A stretch of 64,000 nt of DNA from NCBI GenBank assembly GCA_030652255.1, contig JAUSAZ010000012.1, positions 285,066 to 349,065 of the forward strand, read 5' to 3'. Source of the stretch: Myxococcales bacterium. GTDB lineage: Bacteria; Myxococcota_A; Polyangia; Polyangiales; Ga0077539. Within the stretch, counting starts at the first letter, position 1. Each line of letters begins with the position of its first letter. Position numbers and translations under genes: made by a program. The notes beneath the pieces are model-generated. The model saw nothing but the letters and a program-made list of their open reading frames with translations. It was not told where the DNA came from and did not search any database. Below, piece by piece: positions 26,513-34,545 of the stretch.

Positions 26513-27622
26513 TCAGGGTTGTCGCGCGATCTCGAAGGAGGTCACCGGGAGCGTGGTGTCGGAGCACTCGACACCGCCGCTCGCGACGCGCTGGTAGGCG
26601 ACGCGGTTGCGGCAGAGGAAGGTGCCGCCCTCGTTGACCACCGCCTCGCCGCCGGGCGCGAGGATGCGCGAGCCGCTGCCCCCGCCGAACTGGAGCGTGA
26701 AGGCGTGGAGCACCCGGGCGCAGAAGGGCTCCGGGCGGCTGCGGCAGACCGCCGCGACCCGGTCGACGGAGAGGCCGACGTCGGGCGTGACCACCCCGGT
26801 GGCGATCGCGAGCATCAGGGCGTCGTCGCCGGCGCGGCGCACCGTGAGCTCGCCCTCGTAGCGGATGGGCGTGGCGCCGTCCCACTGCGACGCACGGGCG
26901 CGCAGGGTGACCGGCGTGCCGACGGTGAGCGCGGAGAGATCGCCCGCTGGGACGGTGACCACGAAGCCCTTGCGCGTGGTGTCGGGCATCGCCACCTCGA
27001 TGACGGTGTCGGCGAGGCACTCCGCGCGAGGATCGGCGGCCCCGCAGCCGAGCACGATGGGGGTTGCGAGGCGCCGGGTGCCCGCCCAGGTGCCGATGAA
27101 CTCCACCGAGCTGCCCGGGTCGAGCCGATCGGTGCGATCGGGCGGGATCGCGAAGGCCGCGCGGCGGTAGCGGAGGTCGGGGTTCTGGGCGGCGTTGTGG
27201 TCGACCTCCGCGGGGCAGAACGCGAGACCGCCGCCGTCGGCCGGGGTCGGGGCGTCGGGCGTGCCCGGGCCGCCGTCCTGGCAGGCGCCCGCGTGCTGAA
27301 ACGGCCGGTCGGGCGTGGCGCAGCCCGTGACGAAGGTCTGCCCGTCGCAGCCGCAGAAGGGGATGGCGATCGCGTCGCCGCAGGTGTTGGGCGCGCACAC
27401 CCGCTGCGAGCTGCCGCAGCCGGGGGCGTAGAGGCACGACGCGCTGTCGGCGCCGCCGCAGGCCGCGCACACACCCGGGGCGGGCGCGTCCATCGGCGGG
27501 GCGTCGGTGGCGGGCGCGTCGCTGGCGCCGCCGTCGGAGCGGTCGGCGAGGGCCACGTTGTCGAGGCACCCCGCGGAGAGCGGGATCAAGGCAGCGATAA
27601 GCCATGCGAAGGAGTTGTTCAT
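26513..27622 (-). CDS. Cysteine-rich lipoprotein of unknown function
   Basis: 369 residues. Start 27622 (MNNSFAWLIAALIPLSAGC) gives a lipobox SAGC; the longer ORF adds 44 residues with no signal character. A DA-rich linker (about 20-45) precedes a Cys-rich segment (about 48-110; CAACGGADSASCLYAPGCG) that resembles Kazal-like or similar disulfide folds (IPFCGCDGQTFVTGC). The C-terminal two thirds are beta-rich without recognised domain. It is co-oriented with and 2 bp from the broken gene downstream. Likely a surface protein. Confidence 0.75.
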   Translation of the reverse strand: MNNSFAWLIAALIPLSAGCLDNVALADRSDGGASDAPATDAPPMDAPAPGVCAACGGADSASCLYAPGCGSSQRVCAPNTCGDAIAIPFCGCDGQTFVTGCATPDRPFQHAGACQDGGPGTPDAPTPADGGGLAFCPAEVDHNAAQNPDLRYRRAAFAIPPDRTDRLDPGSSVEFIGTWAGTRRLATPIVLGCGAADPRAECLADTVIEVAMPDTTRKGFVVTVPAGDLSALTVGTPVTLRARASQWDGATPIRYEGELTVRRAGDDALMLAIATGVVTPDVGLSVDRVAAVCRSRPEPFCARVLHAFTLQFGGGSGSRILAPGGEAVVNEGGTFLCRNRVAYQRVASGGVECSDTTLPVTSFEIARQP

Positions 27623-27748
27623 TGGCGTTGTCACCCTTTCGAATGGTGGGTGCGGGTCCCCTCCCCGGGCCTTCGCGAAATCGATCGCGGGGGTTGGGAG
27701 GGCACCGGCGGCGCCCGAATCTGCGACGATCCCGAGCAGGAGCACCGC

Positions 27749-28147
27749 ATGCACCCCATCATGGCCGTCGGAATCGCGCTCGCCTTCATCGGCTTCGGGC
27801 TCTTCGCCGGGGTGCTCTTCGGCACCGGCGGCGCCTCGAAATCAAAGCAATTCCAGGTCATCGGCGAGGTGTTGGGGGGGAGGCACGGCCCCGGGCGCAA
27901 GCGCGCGATGCTCCTCGGCCTCGTCATGACGGTGCTGGGCACATGCACCACCTTCGCGGGCGTGACCGCCCACGACGCCCGACGCGCCCCCCGGTGCCAG
28001 GCGTACTGTCTCCAGCAGGGATACACCCGCAGCGAGATCGGCCCCTCGGACGCCACCGCGGACGGAGGCCGTCGCGTGGCCTTCGTGGCCTGCACCTGCA
28101 CCCGCGCGGACGGCGCGAGGACGCAGACCCGCGCCGACGACCTGTAG
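27749..28147 (+). CDS. Small two-helix membrane protein
   Basis: 132 residues from ATG 27749, with AGGAG 8 bp upstream. Two transmembrane helices (about 5-25 and 52-72) flank a basic loop (SKSKQFQVIGEVLGGRHGPG RKRAML region). The C-terminal soluble tail has five cysteines and a polar stretch. No family recognised. It diverges from the lipoprotein gene at 27622 and converges on the SUMF1-domain lipoprotein. Confidence 0.7.
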   Translation: MHPIMAVGIALAFIGFGLFAGVLFGTGGASKSKQFQVIGEVLGGRHGPGRKRAMLLGLVMTVLGTCTTFAGVTAHDARRAPRCQAYCLQQGYTRSEIGPSDATADGGRRVAFVACTCTRADGARTQTRADDL

Positions 28148-28179
28148 CCGACTCCGCGTCGGCCTCCCGTTGGCCTGCC

Positions 28180-29790
28180 TCAGCTGGGCTCGCGGGCGCA
28201 GCGCATCCCCACGTGGACGTCGCGGAGCAGCGGCATCAGGAGGAAGCGGTTCGCCCCCCGGACGTCGCCGGGGGCGGTGTTGTTCCAGGCCCCGCCGCGG
28301 ATCACGCGCGCCGACCCGCTCGTCGGGCCCGTCGGGTCGAGGACGTACGAGCCCGCCGTCCCGGTGTAGGGCCCGGACCAGTCGGCGACCCACTCCCAGA
28401 CGCCGCCCGCCAGGTCGGAGAAACCAAAGGGCGTGTTGCCGAGCGGGAACGAGCCCACCGCGCAGGTGCCCGATCGGCTCACCCCGCCGCCCGACCAGCA
28501 GAGCTGCGAGCCCGGCGCGTCGTTGCCCCACGGGTACGTCCGGCCGCTCGTGAGGCGCGCGGCGTACTCCCAGCGGGCCTCCGTCGGGAGCGTCCCCCCG
28601 CGCCACTGGCAGTAGGTGAGCGCCTCCTGCCAGTCGACGCAGTTGATGGGGTGGTCGTCGCGCCCCGCGCCCATCCAGTTGCACGTCGGGCTCATGCCCG
28701 GGATCACGCAGGCCCCGGCCGTCACGCACTCCCGAAAGGCCGCCACCGTGACCTCGGTCTCGTCCAGGCAGAAGGCGCTCAGGCGCACCCCGTGGATCGG
28801 CTGCTCGTCCGGCACCGTCGTCGACCCCATGTCGAACATCCCCGCCGGGATCAGCCGCATGCCGAAGGGGCACGGCGGGGGCGTCGTGCAGACCCCCGCC
28901 ACGCAGGTCTGGCCGGACGCGCACGCCCGAGCACATCCGCCGCAGTGGCTCGTGTCGCTCAGGAGGCTGCGGCACGTGCCCCCGCAGAGCACCTGGCCGC
29001 CCGCGCAGACCGCGCCGTCGTCCGGGGTTGGGCCCCCCACGTCGCGCGCGGCGTCACGCGCGGCGTCCGCCCCGACGTCCCTCGCCGGGCCGACGTCCGC
29101 GGTCGCGTCCATCACCGCGGGCACGTCCATCACGACGCGCACGTCCGTCACCGCAGGCACGTCCGTCACCGCGGGCCTGTCCATCACCGCAGGCACGTCC
29201 ATGACCGCAGGCACGTCCGTCACCACCGGAGCATCCCGGCCCACCGGCTGGTCGCTCGGTAGCGCCGCGTCTGCGGCCGCGGGGAGTCCGATCCCGTCGA
29301 AGGGGCGCAGGTCCAGCTGCGCCCGCGTCGCCGGTTCGCACCTCCGTCCCACCGCACAGCGCTCGTCGCCTGCGCACATTGCCCGCACGCACTCTGCCGT
29401 CAGCCGCAGCGGCAGCTCCAGCGTCTGGCCCATCGCGAAGCGCGTCACCGCTCGCTGCGCCACCACCGCCTGCTCCGCCGTGCACCCGCCCGTACCGGCG
29501 CAGCCGAGCGCTTCCACCCACACCGGCGTGCTGACGTCGTCACCCGCGAGCACGCCCACCCACAGCGGCAGAGGTCGCTGCCCCGAGGCCGTCCCCAGGA
29601 TGATCGTGCGCCGGTCGCGCAGCGGACCATCGCTGCCGCTCCGGCGCACGCTCACGACCAGCGACTGCACCGTCGACCCGGCGCCCCAGGGGACCTCGGA
29701 GTCGACCCGCACCACCAGCTCCGTGCGCGCCTGCTCGCACCCGACAGCAAGGGCCGCGATCGTCCCCACCATGGCCGCAGTGCGTCCCAT
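28180..29790 (-). CDS. Lipoprotein with SUMF1/FGE-like domain lacking catalytic cysteines
   Basis: 536 residues. Start 29790 (MGRTAAMVGTIAALAVGC) gives lipobox AVGC. After ~180 residues of beta-rich and Cys-containing text there is a DVPAVMD-type repeat linker (about 205-255), a short Cys module with SHCGGCARAC, and a SUMF1/formylglycine-generating-enzyme domain (about 310-536: FGMRLIPAGMFDMGS, CVDWQEALTYCQWRGGTLPT, LAGGVWEWVADW, RVIRGGAWNN). In true FGE the RGG(S/A)(W/F) motif is followed by catalytic Cys residues; here they are Asn and others, so catalysis is unlikely. Non-catalytic SUMF1 domains often serve as C-type lectin-like or structural modules. Confidence 0.85.
   Translation of the reverse strand: MGRTAAMVGTIAALAVGCEQARTELVVRVDSEVPWGAGSTVQSLVVSVRRSGSDGPLRDRRTIILGTASGQRPLPLWVGVLAGDDVSTPVWVEALGCAGTGGCTAEQAVVAQRAVTRFAMGQTLELPLRLTAECVRAMCAGDERCAVGRRCEPATRAQLDLRPFDGIGLPAAADAALPSDQPVGRDAPVVTDVPAVMDVPAVMDRPAVTDVPAVTDVRVVMDVPAVMDATADVGPARDVGADAARDAARDVGGPTPDDGAVCAGGQVLCGGTCRSLLSDTSHCGGCARACASGQTCVAGVCTTPPPCPFGMRLIPAGMFDMGSTTVPDEQPIHGVRLSAFCLDETEVTVAAFRECVTAGACVIPGMSPTCNWMGAGRDDHPINCVDWQEALTYCQWRGGTLPTEARWEYAARLTSGRTYPWGNDAPGSQLCWSGGGVSRSGTCAVGSFPLGNTPFGFSDLAGGVWEWVADWSGPYTGTAGSYVLDPTGPTSGSARVIRGGAWNNTAPGDVRGANRFLLMPLLRDVHVGMRCAREPS
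29101..29227. repeat. Degenerate 15/30-bp tandem repeat encoding a Val/Asp/Pro/Ala linker
   Basis: Several copies of a 15-bp unit like ACGTCCATCACCGCG (plus strand), encoding repeated DVPAVMD or DVPAVTD in the SUMF1 lipoprotein linker. Copies alternate VMD and VTD, so the higher-order period is about 30 bp. Confidence 0.7.
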
Positions 29791-29880
29791 GCGTCCGAAC
29801 CTACCAGATGCACCTCGTGCCTCGGAGGGGCCCCCGTCGAGCGCCATGCCCCGCGCCCATGGGACGCCGACAGGTCCGCG

Positions 29881-31239
29881 TCAGGCGTCCCCGCGCCAGA
29901 GCCCTTCGGCGAGGGCGGCGTGCAGCGCGCGCGCCTCCTTCGGCCCCGGGACGCCCGCGAGCCGCCCGGCGTCGGTCGGCGCCTCGGCCCCGAGGTCTCG
30001 CCACAGCGCCCCGATCGCCGCCCGGCGGGCCCGGTCGACCGCGCGGCGCTGCGCGTCGGTGAGCCCCGGCTCGATCCACGCGGCGACGTCCCAGGACAGC
30101 GCCGCATGGCGCGTCTCGTCCCTCGCGATGGTCTTCATCGCGCGGGCGAGCGCCGGGTCGTCGGCGTGCTCCGCCTGGTAGGTCGCCTGGAGGGCGCCGA
30201 AGGTCTCGCGCACGCAGCCCTCGACCGCGTTCTCCCTCGCGACCTCGAAGGGCGTCCGCAGGGGTAGCGGCGCCGACGCGGCCTCGCGCACCTCGCCCCC
30301 GTGTCGCCGGGCGAGCCGCGCCGTGACCGCGGCGTGGCGCACCTCGTCCCGCGCCGACCGGTCGGCGGCCCGGGCGAGCGCCTCGGGGGCGCCGAAGGCC
30401 CGCAGCTCGCGCCCGAGGCGGACGAAGGCGTGCACCGACGCGGCCTCCAGCGCCGCGGCCCTCGCGAGGTACTCGCCCAGGGTGCGCGTCGCGGGGGCGT
30501 CGCCCGGGTCGGCCCCGTCGGTGCGTCGGCCGATGACGCAGTTGGGATCACCGTCGCGCACCCGCACCGTCTCCACCACCGCGAGCTCGCCGGTCGAGCT
30601 CACGGTCACCACGTGCTCGTCGATGCCGGTGCCCTCGCCGCAGGTCTGGCCGGTCTCCACCCGCAGCGCGAAGCCGGTGCTCGTGCGCCGGGCGTTGGGG
30701 CCGTCGCAGAGCAGCCGGTACCCGCGCTCGCTGGCCAGCCACGCGGCCTCGGCCTCGACGTCGATGGGACCGAGGAAGCGGGCGAGCGCGTCGAGGGACC
30801 CGATCGCCTCCACCACGTCGCCGCGCGTGTAGACGACGTAGCGGCGCTCGGGGGCGACGAAGCCGCTGGACGGCGCCGCCCACCCGACGCCCGGGCGGGC
30901 CATGGCCAGCGCCGCGGCGCACGCGGCGGGGTCGGTGGCGGTGGCGCACGCGACGCCCGACGACGCGATGGTCCCGAAGGGCGGCGTCGGGGGAGGGCCG
31001 CCGAAGGTCTCGTACTCCGAGCGGAGCGTGAGGTGGTCGACCGGCGTCGAGGGCGTCGCCCCGACCAGCGGGAGAAAGGCCCCGGCGGTGCACACGTTGC
31101 TCTCGAAGTCGTCCGGGCTGATGCGCCGGGCGCAGCCGGCCGCCCCGGCGAGCGAGAGCGAGAGCGCGGCGCGGAAGATGCGCCGGAGCCGGGCGGCGGT
31201 GGGCGTGTCCAGGCGCCGCGGATGGATGAGCTTCTGCAT
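29881..31239 (-). CDS. Ferritin-like di-iron lipoprotein
   Basis: 452 residues. An unusually long N-terminal region ends in lipobox AAGC (LSLSLAGAAGC). Residues 40-240 are of unknown type, with scattered cysteines. The C-terminal part (about 245-400) has four-helix-bundle iron-ligand motifs: EAASVHAFVRLG, then RDEVRHA, ENAVEGCVRETFGAL and RDETRHAA, with the E...DExxH pattern found twice. This is a ferritin-like domain (rubrerythrin/bacterioferritin type relatives). Iron-binding is supported by the ligands; catalytic role unknown. A membrane-anchored ferritin-like protein of this layout is common in Myxococcota. Confidence 0.82.
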   Translation of the reverse strand: MQKLIHPRRLDTPTAARLRRIFRAALSLSLAGAAGCARRISPDDFESNVCTAGAFLPLVGATPSTPVDHLTLRSEYETFGGPPPTPPFGTIASSGVACATATDPAACAAALAMARPGVGWAAPSSGFVAPERRYVVYTRGDVVEAIGSLDALARFLGPIDVEAEAAWLASERGYRLLCDGPNARRTSTGFALRVETGQTCGEGTGIDEHVVTVSSTGELAVVETVRVRDGDPNCVIGRRTDGADPGDAPATRTLGEYLARAAALEAASVHAFVRLGRELRAFGAPEALARAADRSARDEVRHAAVTARLARRHGGEVREAASAPLPLRTPFEVARENAVEGCVRETFGALQATYQAEHADDPALARAMKTIARDETRHAALSWDVAAWIEPGLTDAQRRAVDRARRAAIGALWRDLGAEAPTDAGRLAGVPGPKEARALHAALAEGLWRGDA

Positions 31240-31302
31240 GGCTGACTCCTCGCTGTCGTCGAGGCCCCCGGAGGGATCCCATCGAAGCAGAGCCTACTAC
31301 CG

Positions 31303-31318
31303 CAGCACAGGAGTGCTG
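31303..31318. other. Short stem-loop (6-bp stem, 4-base loop)
   Basis: CAGCAC and its inverted partner GTGCTG flank a 4-base loop between the DUF2834-like gene (upstream on the minus strand) and the ferritin-like gene. No clear T run, so a terminator role is uncertain. Confidence 0.35.
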
Positions 31319-31340
31319 TCGGGTTGCGTGGGCGCGTGGC

Positions 31341-31661
31341 TCACGCGGCGTCGTCGGCGCGGCTCACGCCGGGCAGCTCGCGGTACACGAAGTACCCGAG
31401 CAGACCGATGGAGCCGAGGGTGAACATCGCGATCATCCAGGGCCACGAGGCGATGCCGCGCTTGCGCGCGTCGCGCCGCACCACCGTCGACGCGACCACC
31501 ATCGCGATGGCGAGGTCGAGGAAGATCTGCGTCTCCCATCCACCGTGCAGGGCGGTGTCGATGAAGCCGAGCGGGCCGTGGCCCATCGACACCCACACGC
31601 TGAACGCGAAGAAGGGGACCAGGACCAGCAACGCCAGCATTGAACTTGTACGTGAACGCAT
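31341..31661 (-). CDS. Small three-helix membrane protein (DUF2834-like)
   Basis: 106 residues. Start 31661 (MRSRTSSMLALLVLV) has a strong GGAGG ribosome binding site 7 bp upstream; the ORF from 31727 would cross the palindrome between the divergent genes. Three predicted TM helices (about 8-26, 45-60, 73-94). The layout (a conserved first helix, a central segment LDLAIAMVVASTVVRRDARK, and a last helix ending GYFVYRELPG) resembles DUF2834 proteins of unknown function. It is divergent from the MmyB-type regulator and could be its target gene. Confidence 0.72.
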   Translation of the reverse strand: MRSRTSSMLALLVLVPFFAFSVWVSMGHGPLGFIDTALHGGWETQIFLDLAIAMVVASTVVRRDARKRGIASWPWMIAMFTLGSIGLLGYFVYRELPGVSRADDAA

Positions 31662-31708
31662 GAGGGGCCTCCGATGTGGCGCAACCATGGCCCCTTCCTC
31701 CCCGTTGA

Positions 31709-31729
31709 CCATGACCTCGGAGGTCATGG
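31709..31729. promoter_or_regulatory. Perfect palindromic operator candidate between divergent genes
   Basis: CCATGACCTC is followed by one central base and then its exact inverted partner GAGGTCATGG: a 21-bp dyad with 10-bp arms. It lies midway between the divergent starts at 31661 (membrane protein) and 31772 (HTH regulator). Its symmetry suits a dimeric HTH protein. The regulator next to it is the obvious candidate, but binding is inference. Confidence 0.65.
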
Positions 31730-31771
31730 CCGGGGGGATCGCTTCGGGCGAAGGTCACCGCAGCGAAGCCC

Positions 31772-32620
31772 ATGACCACCCACCACGCCCTGTTTGGTCC
31801 GATGTTGCGGCAGCACCGCGTGGCGCGGCGGCTGTCACAGGAGGTGATGGCCCAGCACGCCGAGGTGTCCACCCGCCACCTGAGCTGCCTGGAGACCGGG
31901 CGGGCGTCGCCGAGCCGGGAGATGGTCCTGGTGCTCGGCAGCGCGCTCGACCTGCCGCTGCGCGACCGCAACACCCTGCTCGCGGCGGCGGGTTACGCGC
32001 CGGTGTATTCCGCGTCGCCCCTCGACGGCGCCGCGCTGAAGCCGGTGCGCCGCGCCATCGACCACCTGCTCGCGGCCCACGAGCCCTTCGGCGCCGTGGT
32101 CGTCGACCGCGACTGGAACGTGCTGCGCATGAACGCGGGCGCCCAGCGGCTGCTCGCGTGGGCGCTGGAGGGGCTGTCGCCACCGCCGGAGGCGCTGCGC
32201 AACTTGGTGGCCGCGACGCTGCTCCCCGGGGCGCTGCGCGAGCGCATCGTGAACTTCGCGGAGGTGGCGGCCACGATCGCCGACCGGGCGCAGCGCAGCC
32301 TGGCGGTGGAGGCCGACCCCGCGCGGCGCGCGATGTTCCTGGAGTGGATCGCCCGCGCGGCCGACGGGACCCGCCCGGGCGCGGCGCCCTCGTCGGGCCC
32401 CTTCGTGCCGCTGCACCTCCGGCGGGGGACCGGGGAACTGCGCCTCTTCACCACCCTCACCACGCTCGGGACGCCCATCGACGTCACCGCTCAGGAGGTG
32501 CACATCGAGTCGTACTTCCCGGCGGATGACGCCACGGACCAACGCCTGCGGGCGCTCGCCCGTCAGGGCTCGCCGGAGGGCACCAGCGTCAGCGCCCGGG
32601 GTCTCCCGAGCGTGAAGTAG
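31772..32620 (+). CDS. XRE-family transcriptional regulator with MmyB-like ligand domain
   Basis: 282 residues. Residues ~8-65 form a classic helix-turn-helix (LRQHRVARRLSQEVMAQHAEV ... RHLSCLETGRASPSREMV). The rest fits the MmyB-like ligand-binding domain (VVVDRDWNVLRMNAGAQRLL, TLTTLGTPIDVTAQEVHIESYFPAD), which binds small molecules such as fatty acids in the family. The start is ATG 31772. The gene runs convergent to the hybrid histidine kinase and the last 58 bp overlap its 3' end on the opposite strand. Likely controls the divergent membrane-protein gene and itself. Confidence 0.88.
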   Translation: MTTHHALFGPMLRQHRVARRLSQEVMAQHAEVSTRHLSCLETGRASPSREMVLVLGSALDLPLRDRNTLLAAAGYAPVYSASPLDGAALKPVRRAIDHLLAAHEPFGAVVVDRDWNVLRMNAGAQRLLAWALEGLSPPPEALRNLVAATLLPGALRERIVNFAEVAATIADRAQRSLAVEADPARRAMFLEWIARAADGTRPGAAPSSGPFVPLHLRRGTGELRLFTTLTTLGTPIDVTAQEVHIESYFPADDATDQRLRALARQGSPEGTSVSARGLPSVK

Positions 32621-34545
32621 AACGTCGCCCCGCGGCCCGGCTCGCCGCGGGCCCAGACGCGCCCGCCGTGACGGTCGATGATGCGCTGCACCGTCGCGAG
32701 CCCGATGCCCGTGCCCGGAAACTCCCGCTCCGTGTGCAGCCGCTGGAAGGGGCTGAACAGCCGCCCCGCGTAGGCCTCGTCGAAGCCCGCGCCGTTGTCG
32801 CGGACGAAGTACACGGGCGCGCCGCCCTCCACGGTGGCGCCCACCTCCACCCGCGGCGCCGGGGTCTTCGAGGTGAACTTCCACGCGTTGCCCAGGAGGT
32901 TCTCGAACACCACCCGCATGAGCCGCGGGTCGGCGTCGACGAGCAGCCCGTCGCCCACCACGAAGCTCACCGCCCTCCCCCGGCCGAGGTCGTCGGCCAC
33001 CGACGCCGCGATGGGCCCGAGGTCGACGCAGCCCCGCGCGAGGTCGGCGCGGCTCACCTTCGACAGCGAGAGCAGGTCGTCGATGAGCTCCGACATCCGC
33101 TTCGCCGCCGCGCGGATGTGCGCGAGGTTGGCCCGGCCGTCGTCGTCGAGCTGCGCCGCGTGGTCCTCCTGGAGGGCGGCGCTGAACCCGTCGATGGCCC
33201 GCAGCGGCGCCCGCAGGTCGTGCGACACCGAGTAGCTGAAGGCCTCCAGCTCGCGGTTGCGCCGCTCCAGCTCCTCCGAGAGCGCCGCCCGGGCCTCCGC
33301 GAGCTCCCGCGCCGCCCGCGCCTCCGTCGCCTCGTGCGCGCTCCGCAGCAGCCGCTCGCGGACGCGCCGGTGCTCGTCCTCGAACTGCTTGCGCCGCAGC
33401 TGCGCCCGCACCCGGGCCTTGAGCACCTCGAACTCCGCGGACTTCGCCAGGAAGTCGTCCGCGCCGGTGCTGAGCCCGTCGACCATGGCGTCGCGGTCGT
33501 CCCCGGCCGTCATCATGATGAGCGGCACGTCGCGCGTCACCGTCGAGGCCTTCATGCGCCGGCACGTCTCGTGGCCGCCGATGCCCGGCATCACCACGTC
33601 GAGCAGCACGCAGTCGAAGTCCTCCGCCGTGATGCGCTCGATGGCCTCCTCGCCCGAGCGCGCCTGCACCACCACGTAGCCCTCGCCCCGCAGCACCTCC
33701 GTGAGCTCGTGCAGGTACGTGGCGCTGTCGTCCACCAGCAGCACGCGCTTGGGGCTCGCCAGCGCCGCCGGGCGCGCCCCCCCGACCTCGGCGCTGCGCA
33801 GCAGGGCCGCGAGCCGCGCCAGGATCACCTCCAGGTCGTCGCCCTTGCGCACGAACGCGTCGGCCCCCGCGTCGAGGGCGCGCAGCTCGGCGCCCGCGTC
33901 CTCCGCCGCGGTGAGCAGCAGGCACGGCGTGCCCACGAGCGCCGCGTCGAGGCGCAGCCGGCGGATGACCGTCGGCCCGTCGATGCCCGGCATCACCCCG
34001 TCGACCACCACCGCCGCGGGCCGCTCGGCCGCGACGAGCCGCAGCCCCTCCTCGCCGCTCGCCGCCAGGACCACCGCGTAGCCCGCCTCGGTGAGCGCCC
34101 CGCGCAGCGCCTCGCGGTACGTCGCGCTGTCGTCGATGACCAGCACCGTGCGCGCGGCCGCGCCGGCGGCGCCCGCCCCCCGCCCGAGGATCTCCCGCAC
34201 CCGCGCCACCACCGCCGCCGCGTCGTAGGGCTTCCCGATGCAATCGCCGGGGCCCATCCCGAGGCCGCGCAGCCGGTCGCGCACCTCCGGCTCCGTGGAG
34301 AGCAGCAGCACCGGGAGCCCGACGCTCGACGGCGTCTCCCGCACCGCCCGGAGAAGGTCGATGCCGTCCCCGTCGGGCAGGTGCACGTCGAGGATCATCA
34401 TCGCCGCCGAGCCGCGCGCGAGGGCCCCGCGCGCCTCCGCCAGGGTGGCGCAGGGCACCGCGCGAAACCCGGCCGCCTCGAAGGTCTCCGCGAGGTCCAT
34501 GCGCACCGTGAGGCTGTCGTCGACGATCAGGATCTCCGCGCTCAT
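32563..34545 (-). CDS. Triple-receiver hybrid histidine kinase, output of Wsp-like operon
   Basis: 660 residues, ATG 34545 overlapping the cheB stop (ATGA). Three receiver domains come first, each with a phosphoacceptor: Asp53 (ILDVHLPDG), Asp182 (VVVDGVMPG) and Asp316 (VLLDVVMPG), with conserved lysines at 105, 234 and 368. A coiled coil (about 385-430) links to a HisKA domain with His442 (SYSVSHDLRAPL) and a HATPase domain (NLLGNAWKF; DNGAGF; GTGIGLATVQRII). No transmembrane helix, so it is a cytoplasmic kinase fed through its receivers, presumably by the CheA-REC of the same operon. It replaces the GGDEF response regulator WspR of the known Wsp system. The 3' end overlaps the MmyB-type gene. 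Confidence 0.93.
   Translation of the reverse strand: MSAEILIVDDSLTVRMDLAETFEAAGFRAVPCATLAEARGALARGSAAMMILDVHLPDGDGIDLLRAVRETPSSVGLPVLLLSTEPEVRDRLRGLGMGPGDCIGKPYDAAAVVARVREILGRGAGAAGAAARTVLVIDDSATYREALRGALTEAGYAVVLAASGEEGLRLVAAERPAAVVVDGVMPGIDGPTVIRRLRLDAALVGTPCLLLTAAEDAGAELRALDAGADAFVRKGDDLEVILARLAALLRSAEVGGARPAALASPKRVLLVDDSATYLHELTEVLRGEGYVVVQARSGEEAIERITAEDFDCVLLDVVMPGIGGHETCRRMKASTVTRDVPLIMMTAGDDRDAMVDGLSTGADDFLAKSAEFEVLKARVRAQLRRKQFEDEHRRVRERLLRSAHEATEARAARELAEARAALSEELERRNRELEAFSYSVSHDLRAPLRAIDGFSAALQEDHAAQLDDDGRANLAHIRAAAKRMSELIDDLLSLSKVSRADLARGCVDLGPIAASVADDLGRGRAVSFVVGDGLLVDADPRLMRVVFENLLGNAWKFTSKTPAPRVEVGATVEGGAPVYFVRDNGAGFDEAYAGRLFSPFQRLHTEREFPGTGIGLATVQRIIDRHGGRVWARGEPGRGATFYFTLGRPRALTLVPSGEP

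Noticed and set aside
28180..29790. Annotation as a true formylglycine-generating enzyme
   Set aside because: The catalytic cysteines after the RGG motif are absent, and there is no sulfatase gene nearby.
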